Shown: positions 49,701-58,038 of the stretch, piece after piece
How the letters are laid out: each line of letters starts with the position of its first letter
Numbering within the stretch: the stretch's first letter is position 1
Origin: a virus
Reading direction: 5' to 3' (one strand)
DNA length: 64,000 nucleotides
Virus record (IMG/VR): IMGVR_UViG_3300046660_000716
Span: 62,001-126,000 of that record
Program-made: the position numbers and the translations under genes
Notes under the pieces: model-generated
Seen by the model: only the letters and a program-made list of their open reading frames with translations
Database searches by the model: none
What the model was told of the DNA's origin: nothing

Positions 49701-50260
49701 TGGAGCCGGGTGACTTCGCGGCGATGGACGCCGCCAACGAAGAAATCGCGCAGCGCGTGCGATTCAGCCCGTCCTGCGACATGCAGGTCAGCGTTCACAT
49801 GGACGAGATCATGGCCGTGGAGGCGGGCAACGGGTGGGTGGCTAAGTGGGTGGCAGAAAAGGGCATTGCCGACCTGCCTGGTTACAAGGTCCACGCATCC
49901 GACTACGACGTGCCGTCCCGCTCCGACGGGTCCGGCGGCGGAATGGTCCGGGTCAAGTGGTACGGCGTCTTTGATGACTACGACCGCTTGGTGCACGGGT
50001 ACCTGCTCAATCGCGACCTCAAGAACTGGACGCAGCTGACGTGCTTCACCATGCAGGCCGACGACCCGTGGAAACCTGTGCCCGTCTCGGCCCTGGCGCG
50101 CGAGGAAAGGGGTGAGCTCGTCTTTGCCAGGCAAATGGAATCCGGCGAGTGGGAGTACGCCATGGGCCGGTTCTACATGGGGAGCGTGCACGCCAACGGC
50201 ATGCAGCGCACCTGGAGGCCCACGCACTACCGGCCGCTGTTCCCACCGAAAGGACAATGA
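49700..50260 (+). CDS. Hypothetical protein, 186 aa
   Basis: TGATG overlap with the previous stop. A beta-rich protein with aromatic-rich segments (GEWEYAMGRFYMG). No motif recognised. Confidence 0.7.
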   Translation: MEPGDFAAMDAANEEIAQRVRFSPSCDMQVSVHMDEIMAVEAGNGWVAKWVAEKGIADLPGYKVHASDYDVPSRSDGSGGGMVRVKWYGVFDDYDRLVHGYLLNRDLKNWTQLTCFTMQADDPWKPVPVSALAREERGELVFARQMESGEWEYAMGRFYMGSVHANGMQRTWRPTHYRPLFPPKGQ

Positions 50261-50263
50261 ACG

Positions 50264-51013
50264 ATGAACGACAACATAGAGAATTTGCTCCGCGACGCGC
50301 AGCACGCGCTGCGGGCGCACCACCAGGCCGGCGTGGCCGAGGGCTCGGCCTACACGGACGAGAAGCTGTCTACCGACACGGTGGACGTCATCCAGCGCCT
50401 GCAATCCGTGCGCTCGCACCTGGCCGCGCTGCACCGCGATCCGATGCCGGCGAACGCCTGGCCCGGATACAGGCTGGTCCCGATGACGCTCACCGGCGCC
50501 GAGGTCGAGGCGCTGCAGAACCGGGCCGCCGCTATGCTGGACAAGCCCCGCAGCGCCCTGTCCCAGGGCGACCGGCACACGGCCTCGGTCGAGCTACTGG
50601 CCGCCGTGGCGAGCTACACGATCCGGCCGGACGACTCGTGGGCCCGCCTGCTGCAGAACCACATCGAACTCCACCTCTCGTCGCCCCGGGCGCATCCGGC
50701 GCACACTCTGCGAGCGGCCATCGAGGCGGTCCAGATGCACTGCGCCCGGCGCGAGGCCCTTGCGGTCGAGCCGGTCATGGACAACCTGCGCGTCGCCGTG
50801 GCAAGGGCATGGAAGGCCGACGCCCGGCTGACCAAGCTCGGATCCCAGATCCGCGCGGCCGGCTACGACATCGACTCCGACGACAACCTGGTCGCGCGCC
50901 GCCCTCCGGTGACGATGGGGGCAGTCGGCGACGGCGGCGTCATGCTCTGCGCCGGGGAACCCGAACTCAACCAGCGGGGCGGATCCGGTAACGCGGACCC
51001 GGCTCAGCGATAA
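50264..51013 (+). CDS. Hypothetical protein, 249 aa, helical
   Basis: The start follows CCGAAAGGACAATGAACG. The protein is mainly helical (RDAQHALRAHHQAG, IQRLQSVRSHLAALH). An N-terminal segment resembles small phage proteins that bind helical bundles, but no family is certain. Function unknown. Confidence 0.7.
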   Translation: MNDNIENLLRDAQHALRAHHQAGVAEGSAYTDEKLSTDTVDVIQRLQSVRSHLAALHRDPMPANAWPGYRLVPMTLTGAEVEALQNRAAAMLDKPRSALSQGDRHTASVELLAAVASYTIRPDDSWARLLQNHIELHLSSPRAHPAHTLRAAIEAVQMHCARREALAVEPVMDNLRVAVARAWKADARLTKLGSQIRAAGYDIDSDDNLVARRPPVTMGAVGDGGVMLCAGEPELNQRGGSGNADPAQR

Positions 51014-51033
51014 CACACCAGAAGGAAGACAGA

Positions 51034-51786
51034 ATGATCGAACTGACCGAGAACGGCCTGATGACCTCGGCTCCCGAGCTGGCGCAGGAGGCGGCCGACC
51101 GGGTCATCGGCGGCGCGCTGAAGGCCGCGCGCGCCTACGTGCCGACCCGCGAGAACGCCGAGGGCAAGAAGGAGCACTGCGACGTGTCGCTGCACAACGG
51201 CAAGATCTACGTCGGCACGGACCACTCCGTCTACGCGGCAGTCATCACGATGAAGCTGCACGAGCTCTGCAAGAAGCGGTCGCCCCTGCGCGCCGCCGTC
51301 GAGCAGATGCAGGAGAAGGCTTGCGCCCGCCTGAACTACGGCGACGCGTCGCCGTGGCTGAAGACCCACAAGGCCAACATCAAGGTCGCGGAGATCGGCA
51401 CCCGGGTCACGCGCATGACGGTGGTCGAGGGCGTGGTCGAGCTGGACCTCTCCCCGACGCCGGAGAGCACAGCCTACGCGGTGCAGGTGGCCGCCCTCAT
51501 CGAGGAACGCGTGCGCGACGACATGGCGATCGCGGGGCCGCACGAGATGCCCGGCCTGACCGGCGACTCGTGGGTCGTCGTGGTTGGCGCCGAAGGCATC
51601 CGCCTGGAGCAGGCCCTGGCGCCCGAGTGCACCGACACCCAGGTCAAGCTGCGGGCGTCCATGCTGCCCGGGTGCCCCTGCACGGTGACGGCGTACGAGG
51701 ACCCGAACGGCGACCGCATCGTGCGGTTCGTCGCCGACACCCCGACGATGAAGGTCGAGCAGTTCTTCAGGGTGCTCGTGGTGTAG
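51034..51786 (+). CDS. Hypothetical protein, 250 aa
   Basis: The start follows CCAGAAGGAAGACAGA. Mixed alpha/beta. It ends before a terminator and the start of the virion gene block. Function unknown. Confidence 0.75.
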   Translation: MIELTENGLMTSAPELAQEAADRVIGGALKAARAYVPTRENAEGKKEHCDVSLHNGKIYVGTDHSVYAAVITMKLHELCKKRSPLRAAVEQMQEKACARLNYGDASPWLKTHKANIKVAEIGTRVTRMTVVEGVVELDLSPTPESTAYAVQVAALIEERVRDDMAIAGPHEMPGLTGDSWVVVVGAEGIRLEQALAPECTDTQVKLRASMLPGCPCTVTAYEDPNGDRIVRFVADTPTMKVEQFFRVLVV

Positions 51787-51819
51787 CGCATCGCCTTGGT
51801 CCTCCTCGGAGGGCCGAAC

Positions 51820-51830
51820 ACTCTGATAGC
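51820..51830 (+). repeat. ACTCTGATAGC intergenic repeat, copy 1
   Basis: An 11-base exact match to 55106-55116. Both copies lie in short gaps before virion-block genes. It may be part of a late promoter or a processing site. A near copy (CTCAGATAGC) occurs at 52392. Confidence 0.4.
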
Positions 51831-51837
51831 AAGGCCG

Positions 51838-51871
51838 GGCCGGAAGGTCCGGCCGCCTACCCCGATTTTTT
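51838..51871 (+). terminator. Intrinsic terminator
   Basis: GGCCGG, loop AAGGT, CCGGCC, then GCCTACCCCGA and seven T residues. It separates the helical genes from the virion block. It also lies downstream of the ACTCTGATAGC repeat. Confidence 0.6.
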
Positions 51872-51883
51872 TGAGAGGCGACA

Positions 51884-52405
51884 ATGCAGCTCACGTTCAC
51901 ACAGATGCAGGATTACGTGAATCGCCTCCCCGTCACCGAGGCGAACTACTACATCTTCGAGGCGCTCCTGCGCCAGCCGTACGACCTGTACCGCCCGATC
52001 ATGGACATGCTCTTCGACGGCACCATCGTCGTCGAGGACCTCGTGGCGGCCGACGGCGCACCGGCCACCGGCGCGGCCCTGGCCGACATAGCGGCGGCCC
52101 GAGGCCGGCTGGCTCTGGCCTCGCGGGACGCGACGGCCGAGGCCACGTCGCAGCGCGCCCAGTCCCTGGCCTACGGTGTGCAGCCCGGCGCCGTGGTGCT
52201 CCAGCGCGACGCGACGCCGCTCACCGCCAACCCGGACGGCTCTCCGGGGTCCGTCTACGTCCCCGGCACAACGTCGGTGGTCGGCGCGGACGCGTCGTCC
52301 ATCTCCCCGAACCCGATCGAGCTGGAACGCGCGGGCTCCCTGGAGGACGCGCAGAAGGCGTCCCAGGAGGCTGTCATCGCGGCCATGCAACCTCAGATAG
52401 CATAG
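51884..52405 (+). CDS. Putative virion-block protein with shared N-terminal module
   Basis: The start follows TTGAGAGGCGACA. Residues 1-55 (FTQMQDYVNRLPVTEANYY, then ALLRQPYDLYRPIMDMLFDG) match the N-termini of the 52416 and 54065 products. The rest is Ala/Ser-rich. Position before the portal suggests a virion or assembly role, which is inferred. Confidence 0.75.
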   Translation: MQLTFTQMQDYVNRLPVTEANYYIFEALLRQPYDLYRPIMDMLFDGTIVVEDLVAADGAPATGAALADIAAARGRLALASRDATAEATSQRAQSLAYGVQPGAVVLQRDATPLTANPDGSPGSVYVPGTTSVVGADASSISPNPIELERAGSLEDAQKASQEAVIAAMQPQIA

Positions 52406-52415
52406 AAAGTACACA

Positions 52416-53498
52416 ATGCCACTAACACTGCTCACCGACGCCCAGGTGTCGGAGTACGTCGCCGGGCTCGACCTCGCGCAGGGCAGCACCGCGTACACCA
52501 CCATGAACGCCATGCTGCTCCTCCCGCCCGCCTCCTTCGCGCAGGCGGTGTCGGCGATCGCGCAGGGCCTGATCACCATGGCCGACATGCGCAACCTCCC
52601 GGCTATGAACGCGCGACTCGTGGAGGCGCTCATCAGCAGCACGATGTCAGTCACCGACGAGTCCGTGCTGGCGTGGCGGTACCGCTCCGAGTGGCTCCCG
52701 GCCAGCATCGACGTCGCCAGGCTGCGAGCCGACTCGATCGGAGACGCCGCCGCGTCCATCGCCGCCAGGTACACCGACAAGTGGGGCGGCATCATCCGCC
52801 CCGCCTACGACTACACGAAGACCGACGAGACCAAGTACCACAGCTACGGCGAGGCGTACGCGGCCTACCTCGTGATCGCCAACGACCCGCTCTGCCTCGC
52901 CGAGGCGGACGCCTTCCGCGCCGCCCACGCGGCGTTCCGCGCCGCCCACCCCGACCTGCTGCAGGCCACGGATTCCCTGTGCCCCGTGCTGGGCCTCGTC
53001 AACGCCGCCGTGTCCACCAGCCTCTTCATGGAGCGCGTGAACGGCGGCCGCGGAGCGAACGTCCTCCTGGACTACGTGACGTCGGCGTCCTGGCGGCGCT
53101 GCCTGCCGGGCGACTACGCGCGCTTCATGGACGAAGTGGCGTACCCGGCCATGGCGGCCTCCGTCGACCCGGCGCGCACGGGCCTCCCCGGCGCCCAGGC
53201 GGCGTTCGACGCGGCAACGTGGCTGCCGATCGCCCTCCCGGCTCCGGGCTGGGACATGGACAGGGCCAGGATGGCTCGCATCAACCTCCCCTCGGCCTAC
53301 GGCGCGTCGCTGGTCGGGTTCGACCGCCCCGCAGAGGTCGCGCAGGAGGCGGCGCTGCTCGGCTACCTGGAGGCGGCGCGCACCGCTTTGCTCAACATCC
53401 ACGAGCTGATCAGCCGCAAGGTGGCGGGCGACGCGTCGCTGTACCGCGCCGGACCAGGCCAGTCGGTCGGCATCCTCCTCGCAATCACCAACCCATAA
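52416..53498 (+). CDS. Putative virion-block protein, 360 aa, shared N-terminal module
   Basis: The start follows GCATAGAAAGTACACA, a weak ribosome-binding site. Residues 1-75 carry the shared module (LLTDAQVSEYVAGLDLAQGS, NAMLLLPPASFAQAVSAI). The long Ala-rich helical middle contains many YT/YD segments. Function unknown; probably structural by position. Confidence 0.75.
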   Translation: MPLTLLTDAQVSEYVAGLDLAQGSTAYTTMNAMLLLPPASFAQAVSAIAQGLITMADMRNLPAMNARLVEALISSTMSVTDESVLAWRYRSEWLPASIDVARLRADSIGDAAASIAARYTDKWGGIIRPAYDYTKTDETKYHSYGEAYAAYLVIANDPLCLAEADAFRAAHAAFRAAHPDLLQATDSLCPVLGLVNAAVSTSLFMERVNGGRGANVLLDYVTSASWRRCLPGDYARFMDEVAYPAMAASVDPARTGLPGAQAAFDAATWLPIALPAPGWDMDRARMARINLPSAYGASLVGFDRPAEVAQEAALLGYLEAARTALLNIHELISRKVAGDASLYRAGPGQSVGILLAITNP

Positions 53499-53510
53499 AC
53501 GGAAACCACC

Positions 53511-54062
53511 ATGGCCCTCTCAGTAACCGCCGGATTCGGCACCATCATCGCGACCGAGATCATCGGCGGCGCCCACCACCAGTCCGTCATCGTCTTCGAG
53601 AACCACTTCCGGTCGCAGGTGGAATCGCCCACGACCGCCGGCGCGGACTACAGCTCAGGCATGTACCTCGGAGCCCAGCTCTCGTTCGCGGCGGCGACGC
53701 GCGGGCCGGGCCAGTTCTCCATACTGGACGGCCTGCAGGTGATCCTGCGCGACATGCAGGCCGCGCCTGATCTGGACATCGTGTTCTACACGGACGCGCT
53801 GGACAACCCTCCGGTGGACGCGACCCACGCCGTCCTGTCGGCGGGCGACATCCTGGCCGTGACCGGCGTCCTGCGCATTCCAGGATCGGCCTTCGTCGAA
53901 CTTGGCGGCCACATGATCGCCGACGTGGCGCTGCCGCGATCGCTGGTCGTGCAGGCCGGCGCGGGCGAGGGTTCGTCCCACGCCGCGATCGTGGTCCGCG
54001 AGGACGTGACGATCCCGGCGGTCGACACCCTGGTCGTGTCCGCCGTGTTCCGCCGGGACTGA
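53511..54062 (+). CDS. Putative virion-block protein, beta-rich, 183 aa
   Basis: The start follows AACGGAAACCACC. Predicted nearly all beta (SVIVFENHFRSQVES, DILAVTGVLRIPGSAFVELG), as in neck, tail-tube or decoration proteins. It lacks the helical module of its neighbours. No family was recognised. Confidence 0.75.
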   Translation: MALSVTAGFGTIIATEIIGGAHHQSVIVFENHFRSQVESPTTAGADYSSGMYLGAQLSFAAATRGPGQFSILDGLQVILRDMQAAPDLDIVFYTDALDNPPVDATHAVLSAGDILAVTGVLRIPGSAFVELGGHMIADVALPRSLVVQAGAGEGSSHAAIVVREDVTIPAVDTLVVSAVFRRD

Positions 54063-54064
54063 CC

Positions 54065-55099
54065 ATGGACCGCGCACAAGTGACGGGCGCGTCCGTCCGC
54101 AACTACATGGACGCCAACCTCGACCGGACCAACTACCACCTCTTCTACGGGCTGCACCTGCTGCCGAGGGACCGCTTCCTAGCGGTCATGGACGCACTTC
54201 TCAACAACGAGTTGCAGCCCGAGGAGCTGGTTCGCCTTGGCGGATTCACAGCGGCCGAGGCGGATTCGCTGCTCAAAGACTCGCTGGGAAGCTGGACCAA
54301 CCCGTCGGTGGCCCAGCCGGTCGTTGGCACCGACGGGTACACGTACCTCGCCGAGACCCTGGGCCTGGCCCAGCTGGTGAAGGACGCGTCGCTCGCCGTG
54401 GCGGGTCCGGCCGCGTCCCGCACTCTGGGAGCGCACGTCCGCATCGGCGGCCGCGATGGGCACATTAACGAGGCGGCAGCCGAGTCGATCTTCCGAAGCG
54501 CGGTGCTTCCCGCCGCGCTGGGCGTGAGCGCGCTCGAGAGCGTGCTGCCGGGAAACGAGGCCGAGTACAGGGCTCTCCCGTGCGCCGCGGGCGCCCAGGA
54601 CCAGGCCTGGCTGTGGGGGTCTGGCGTGTTTGGTCCCCTCATCTCCCCCGACGACGGGCTCCTCCTGCGACGGCTGGTGTGGACGGGCATGGTGCCGTCC
54701 TCCCTGCAGCTGAACCCGGCCCTGGCAGAGTGGGTCATCACCACCCCCATGCCAGCGTACGACACGCACCTCCTGCTGCACAGGGTGGCTGTCGAGCGCA
54801 CCGTCGCCGGCCCGTACACCTCGGCCGAGCTGTCGGCCCTGCTGGACGAGCTCGAGTCCGCCCGGCCCAACCACGTCGGCACCTCGCGCAAGATCAGCTT
54901 CCTCGATCTCAAGGTGCGGATCGCCCGCGCCGCCGCGGCGCACCACTTCCCGGACGACGCGGTGCTGAACGGCCGCGCCGCCGTGCTGACCGGCGCGATG
55001 CAGCAACTGACGGACCACCGCGCCGTGCTGCGCTCGTTCATGGCCGCCGTGCTGGCCGGCTGCGCCTCCAACCTGCTCGGCGACTACCCGCCGGGCTGA
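54065..55099 (+). CDS. Putative virion-block protein, 344 aa, shared N-terminal module
   Basis: It starts 2 bases after the previous stop. Residues 1-70 carry the module (VRNYMDANLDRTNYHLFYG, RDRFLAVMDALLNNELQPEEL). The remainder is Ala/Leu-rich. Three genes with the same start module in one block suggest a common docking or assembly signal. Confidence 0.75.
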   Translation: MDRAQVTGASVRNYMDANLDRTNYHLFYGLHLLPRDRFLAVMDALLNNELQPEELVRLGGFTAAEADSLLKDSLGSWTNPSVAQPVVGTDGYTYLAETLGLAQLVKDASLAVAGPAASRTLGAHVRIGGRDGHINEAAAESIFRSAVLPAALGVSALESVLPGNEAEYRALPCAAGAQDQAWLWGSGVFGPLISPDDGLLLRRLVWTGMVPSSLQLNPALAEWVITTPMPAYDTHLLLHRVAVERTVAGPYTSAELSALLDELESARPNHVGTSRKISFLDLKVRIARAAAAHHFPDDAVLNGRAAVLTGAMQQLTDHRAVLRSFMAAVLAGCASNLLGDYPPG

Positions 55100-55105
55100 A
55101 CCACA

Positions 55106-55116
55106 ACTCTGATAGC
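55106..55116 (+). repeat. ACTCTGATAGC intergenic repeat, copy 2
   Basis: An exact copy of 51820-51830, only 11 bases before the portal ATG. There is no ribosome-binding site between repeat and start. Confidence 0.4.
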
Positions 55117-55127
55117 GACGACACAAG

Positions 55128-57683
55128 ATGGCAACCACTCCACAGAACGGCCGCAACCGCGGCGGCAAGCGCAACAATCCGGCCGAGAAGGCGCTCGGCC
55201 GGGCGGAGCGCTCTGCCGACAGCGCCGATCAGCTGCTGACCGGCGGGATCGAACCCGAGCTGCAGGGTGCGCGCGACCTCGACAGCGTGGTCCGCACCAT
55301 CGCCCGGCAGGTGGGCGCGGCCAACACGCGCCTGACCGGCGGCAACACGCTGGAGACCATGTCCCGCCTCAAGCAGGACACGCTGCTCTCCACCCCACTC
55401 GTGCAGCAGAACGCCTCCAACCAGATCAAGATCACCGACGGCGGCGCGACGCTGAAGGACGCGCTGGACGAGGTCGAGTCCAGCATGATCAACGAGCTCT
55501 TCGCCACGGAGAAGGGTCGGCTGGACGATTACCAGACCTACGCGCAGATCGCCGACCTGATCACCCAGGCGGGCGAGTCCATCCAGGCGTTCACCGACAA
55601 TATCGTGAGCCCGGACGACTTCACCAAGCGCGATGTGGCAGTGTTCTACGACGGCACCGACGAAGAGGGCAAGCTGATCAAGCAGGTCAAGGCCAAGGCC
55701 GACGACCTGATCAAGAAGTACATGCTGGAGGACCGCGCGGAGGAGGCCATCACCAAGGCGCTGGTCAAGGGCGACTACTTCATGGTCATCCTGAACCTAC
55801 GCCAGGAGCTCGAGGGCATCCTGAACGAGCAGGGCGCGCTGGTGGAGAACGCCCAGGCCCTGCTGGACGAGCACCGCGTGTCGCAGAAGTTCGAGGCGCA
55901 GCACGTGCCGAACCTGGAGGACCCGGACGTCAAGGGCCTCATGGAAATCATGAAGCTCGAGATCAAGGCGAGCGAGGCCAAGGGCGCCAAGGACGGAGCC
56001 CTGACCGAGAGCACGCTGGTCGCCGAGTCGTCCAAGTTCCGCGAGGAGCTGGCCGCCTACTTCAACGAGCTGCTCGTGGTCAACGAGGACGCGTCGGGCC
56101 TGGTCGGCAAGCAGGCCATGTCGATGAAGTTCGCGCAGGACCTGCCGAGCAAGCAGCGCGTCCGGGCCGGCGGCAAGATGGTCGCCCCCGGCGAGGGCAG
56201 GGGCGCCAGCCTCGCGGGCTCCAAGGTCACCGGCTCGGTGGTGAAGATGGTCCCTCCGGAGAACGTCGTCAAGCTGTACCAGGACGACACGCTGTTCGGC
56301 TACTACTTCATCGAGCTGTCCGGCCCGGACATCGCCGACTTCGCGCGCCGCGGCACGATGGACCAGACCGCCATGGTCCGCGCCATCGACCAGAACCTGT
56401 CGGTGCGCGCGCTGGGCGGCAACACGGGCGCCGTGCCGAAGGGCAAGGACGCGCTGATCAGCCGCATCATCATCAAGACGCTGAGCACGAAGCTGGGCAA
56501 CTCGAAGTACCTGAAGGACCACGAGGAGTTCGCCTCCGACGCGTACGCGATCCTGTCGCGCGCCCGCCGGGAGCGCCGCCGCGCCACCTTCACGTACGTG
56601 GCCCCGGACCAGATGGTCCACTTCACGCCGAACGGCTCTACGGCCTACGGCGAGTCCGTGCTGAGCCGCATCAAGTTCCTGTCCAAGCTGTACCTGGGCG
56701 CGATGACCAACGCGTTCATGCGCAACTCCATCCGGCGCCCCGAGCGCCTGGTGTGGTACATCGACATCGGCACGGACAACGACGGCAGCAACTCGGTCCA
56801 GAACTTCATCCGCACGATCAAGCAGCGCGAGGTCAAGTTCTCGAACCTGCGGGACATCACGACCACGATCAACCAGATCGGCGAGTTCCACGACTTCTAC
56901 GTGCCGACCTACAACGGAGAGCGCCCCGTCGACGTTGAGACGCTGAACATGGGCGCCGCCGCCGAGGTCGACAACGCCTACCTGGAGTACCTGCGCAAGG
57001 CCATCATCGGCGGCACGGGCGTCCCTGCGGCGTACCTGGGCTACTCCGAGGAGGTGGCGTTCGCCCGCTCCCTGACGATGGACAACGGCCGCTTCCTGCG
57101 CCGCGTGATCCGCAACCAGAAGCACTTCGGTGCGGCCATGACCCGCGTGCTGCAGATCCTGTGGCGCAACGAGTACATGAGCCTGGAGGAGCTGGTCGGC
57201 AAGACCAAGGACCAGTCCGCCGACGACGTGGAGCGGGCCAGCAAGGAGCGCAGCGACAAGGAGAACGCCAAGGCCGGCGTCGACCGAGCTCTGGCAGACA
57301 TCGACATCTCGAAGATCGTCGTGCGCTACCCTAGCCCGGCCACGCTGAACATGACCAACCTGGCCGACGCGATGAACCAGGGCCAACCCGTGGCCGAGTT
57401 CATCACCGACGTGGTCGGCTCCGGCGAGGAGGATGACGTCAAGAACGAGCTGAAGAAGCAGGTGCTGCAGGACCTGATGCCTCAGATCCACTGGTCGAAG
57501 TACCACGACATGCTGGACAACGCACGCAAGGCCATCGAGAAGAAGAAGGCCGGCGAATCGACGACGCCGGCCGCCGGTGGCGGCGACGGTCTCGAAGGGG
57601 GCGGCGACGGCCTCGGTGCTGCCGGCATGGATGCGGGCGGCGACGGCGGAGACACAGCCGAAGCCGACTTCCCTCCTCCGTAA
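55128..57683 (+). CDS. Portal vertex protein (T4 gp20-like)
   Basis: The 851-residue protein starts at ATG 55128 after ACGACACAAG with no clear Shine-Dalgarno. The centre matches myovirus portals: VPPENVVKLYQDD, GYYFIELSG, then RPERLVWYIDIG (against PERRVFYIDVG), IKQREVKFSN, and FYVPTYNGERPVDVETL, then LEYLRKAIIGGTGVP. The N-terminal 330 residues are mostly helical, with coiled-coil character around 250-320. The C-terminal 50 residues are Gly/Asp-rich low complexity. The portal forms a dodecamer at one capsid vertex for DNA entry and tail attachment. It is longer than T4 gp20. Confidence 0.85.
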   Translation: MATTPQNGRNRGGKRNNPAEKALGRAERSADSADQLLTGGIEPELQGARDLDSVVRTIARQVGAANTRLTGGNTLETMSRLKQDTLLSTPLVQQNASNQIKITDGGATLKDALDEVESSMINELFATEKGRLDDYQTYAQIADLITQAGESIQAFTDNIVSPDDFTKRDVAVFYDGTDEEGKLIKQVKAKADDLIKKYMLEDRAEEAITKALVKGDYFMVILNLRQELEGILNEQGALVENAQALLDEHRVSQKFEAQHVPNLEDPDVKGLMEIMKLEIKASEAKGAKDGALTESTLVAESSKFREELAAYFNELLVVNEDASGLVGKQAMSMKFAQDLPSKQRVRAGGKMVAPGEGRGASLAGSKVTGSVVKMVPPENVVKLYQDDTLFGYYFIELSGPDIADFARRGTMDQTAMVRAIDQNLSVRALGGNTGAVPKGKDALISRIIIKTLSTKLGNSKYLKDHEEFASDAYAILSRARRERRRATFTYVAPDQMVHFTPNGSTAYGESVLSRIKFLSKLYLGAMTNAFMRNSIRRPERLVWYIDIGTDNDGSNSVQNFIRTIKQREVKFSNLRDITTTINQIGEFHDFYVPTYNGERPVDVETLNMGAAAEVDNAYLEYLRKAIIGGTGVPAAYLGYSEEVAFARSLTMDNGRFLRRVIRNQKHFGAAMTRVLQILWRNEYMSLEELVGKTKDQSADDVERASKERSDKENAKAGVDRALADIDISKIVVRYPSPATLNMTNLADAMNQGQPVAEFITDVVGSGEEDDVKNELKKQVLQDLMPQIHWSKYHDMLDNARKAIEKKKAGESTTPAAGGGDGLEGGGDGLGAAGMDAGGDGGDTAEADFPPP

Positions 57684-57695
57684 AGTATAGAAAGA

Positions 57696-57725
57696 GCCCA
57701 TACCCCAGCTGGGGTATGGGCGTCT
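57696..57725. terminator. Bidirectional terminator between convergent genes
   Basis: GCCCATACCCCAG and its exact complement form a 26-base palindrome (57696-57721). GTCTTTT follows on the plus side and CTCTTTC on the minus side. It lies between the portal gene and the minus-strand gene ending at 57727. Confidence 0.8.
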
Positions 57726-57726
57726 T

Positions 57727-57990
57727 TTACGGAGCGTCGCGGAAGAACGCCACGAGCTCGACCTGGTCGACCTCGGTGCACTCGACCACCGGCATGACCT
57801 CGGGGCCGACCTCCTCGTTGTGCGTGAAGATCAGCGTGCCGCCGTCGATCACCAGGCTGTAGCGCGCCTTCACGCCCACTGAGGAGTGCATGTTCCAGTT
57901 TTTGCCGGATGTGGTGGCGATGTAGCGGACGTTCTCGAGGTCCGTGCCGCCATGGGTGGCGATGAGATCGTCGAATCGTGCTTGTTGCAT
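57727..57990 (-). CDS. Small hypothetical protein downstream of the tail fibre, 87 aa
   Basis: A minus-strand gene starting after AAGAGAGGAACACA. Beta-rich (ARYSLVIDGGTLIFTHNEE) with an acidic end. Position directly after the fibre gene fits a fibre cofactor or chaperone, but nothing in the sequence proves it. Confidence 0.65.
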   Translation of the reverse strand: MQQARFDDLIATHGGTDLENVRYIATTSGKNWNMHSSVGVKARYSLVIDGGTLIFTHNEEVGPEVMPVVECTEVDQVELVAFFRDAP

Positions 57991-58011
57991 TGTGTTCCTC
58001 TCTTCCTGTGG

Positions 58012-58031
58012 GGAGGGGCCGAAGCCCCTCC
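58012..58031 (-). promoter_or_regulatory. Hairpin with TTCG loop (minus strand) between fibre and 57727 gene
   Basis: Read on the minus strand, GGAGGGGC and GCCCCTCC form an 8-bp stem with a very stable TTCG loop, just after the fibre stop. No T-run. It is placed 21 bases before the next start, like the plus-strand pre-gene hairpins. Confidence 0.5.
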
Positions 58032-58038
58032 TTGTCGT

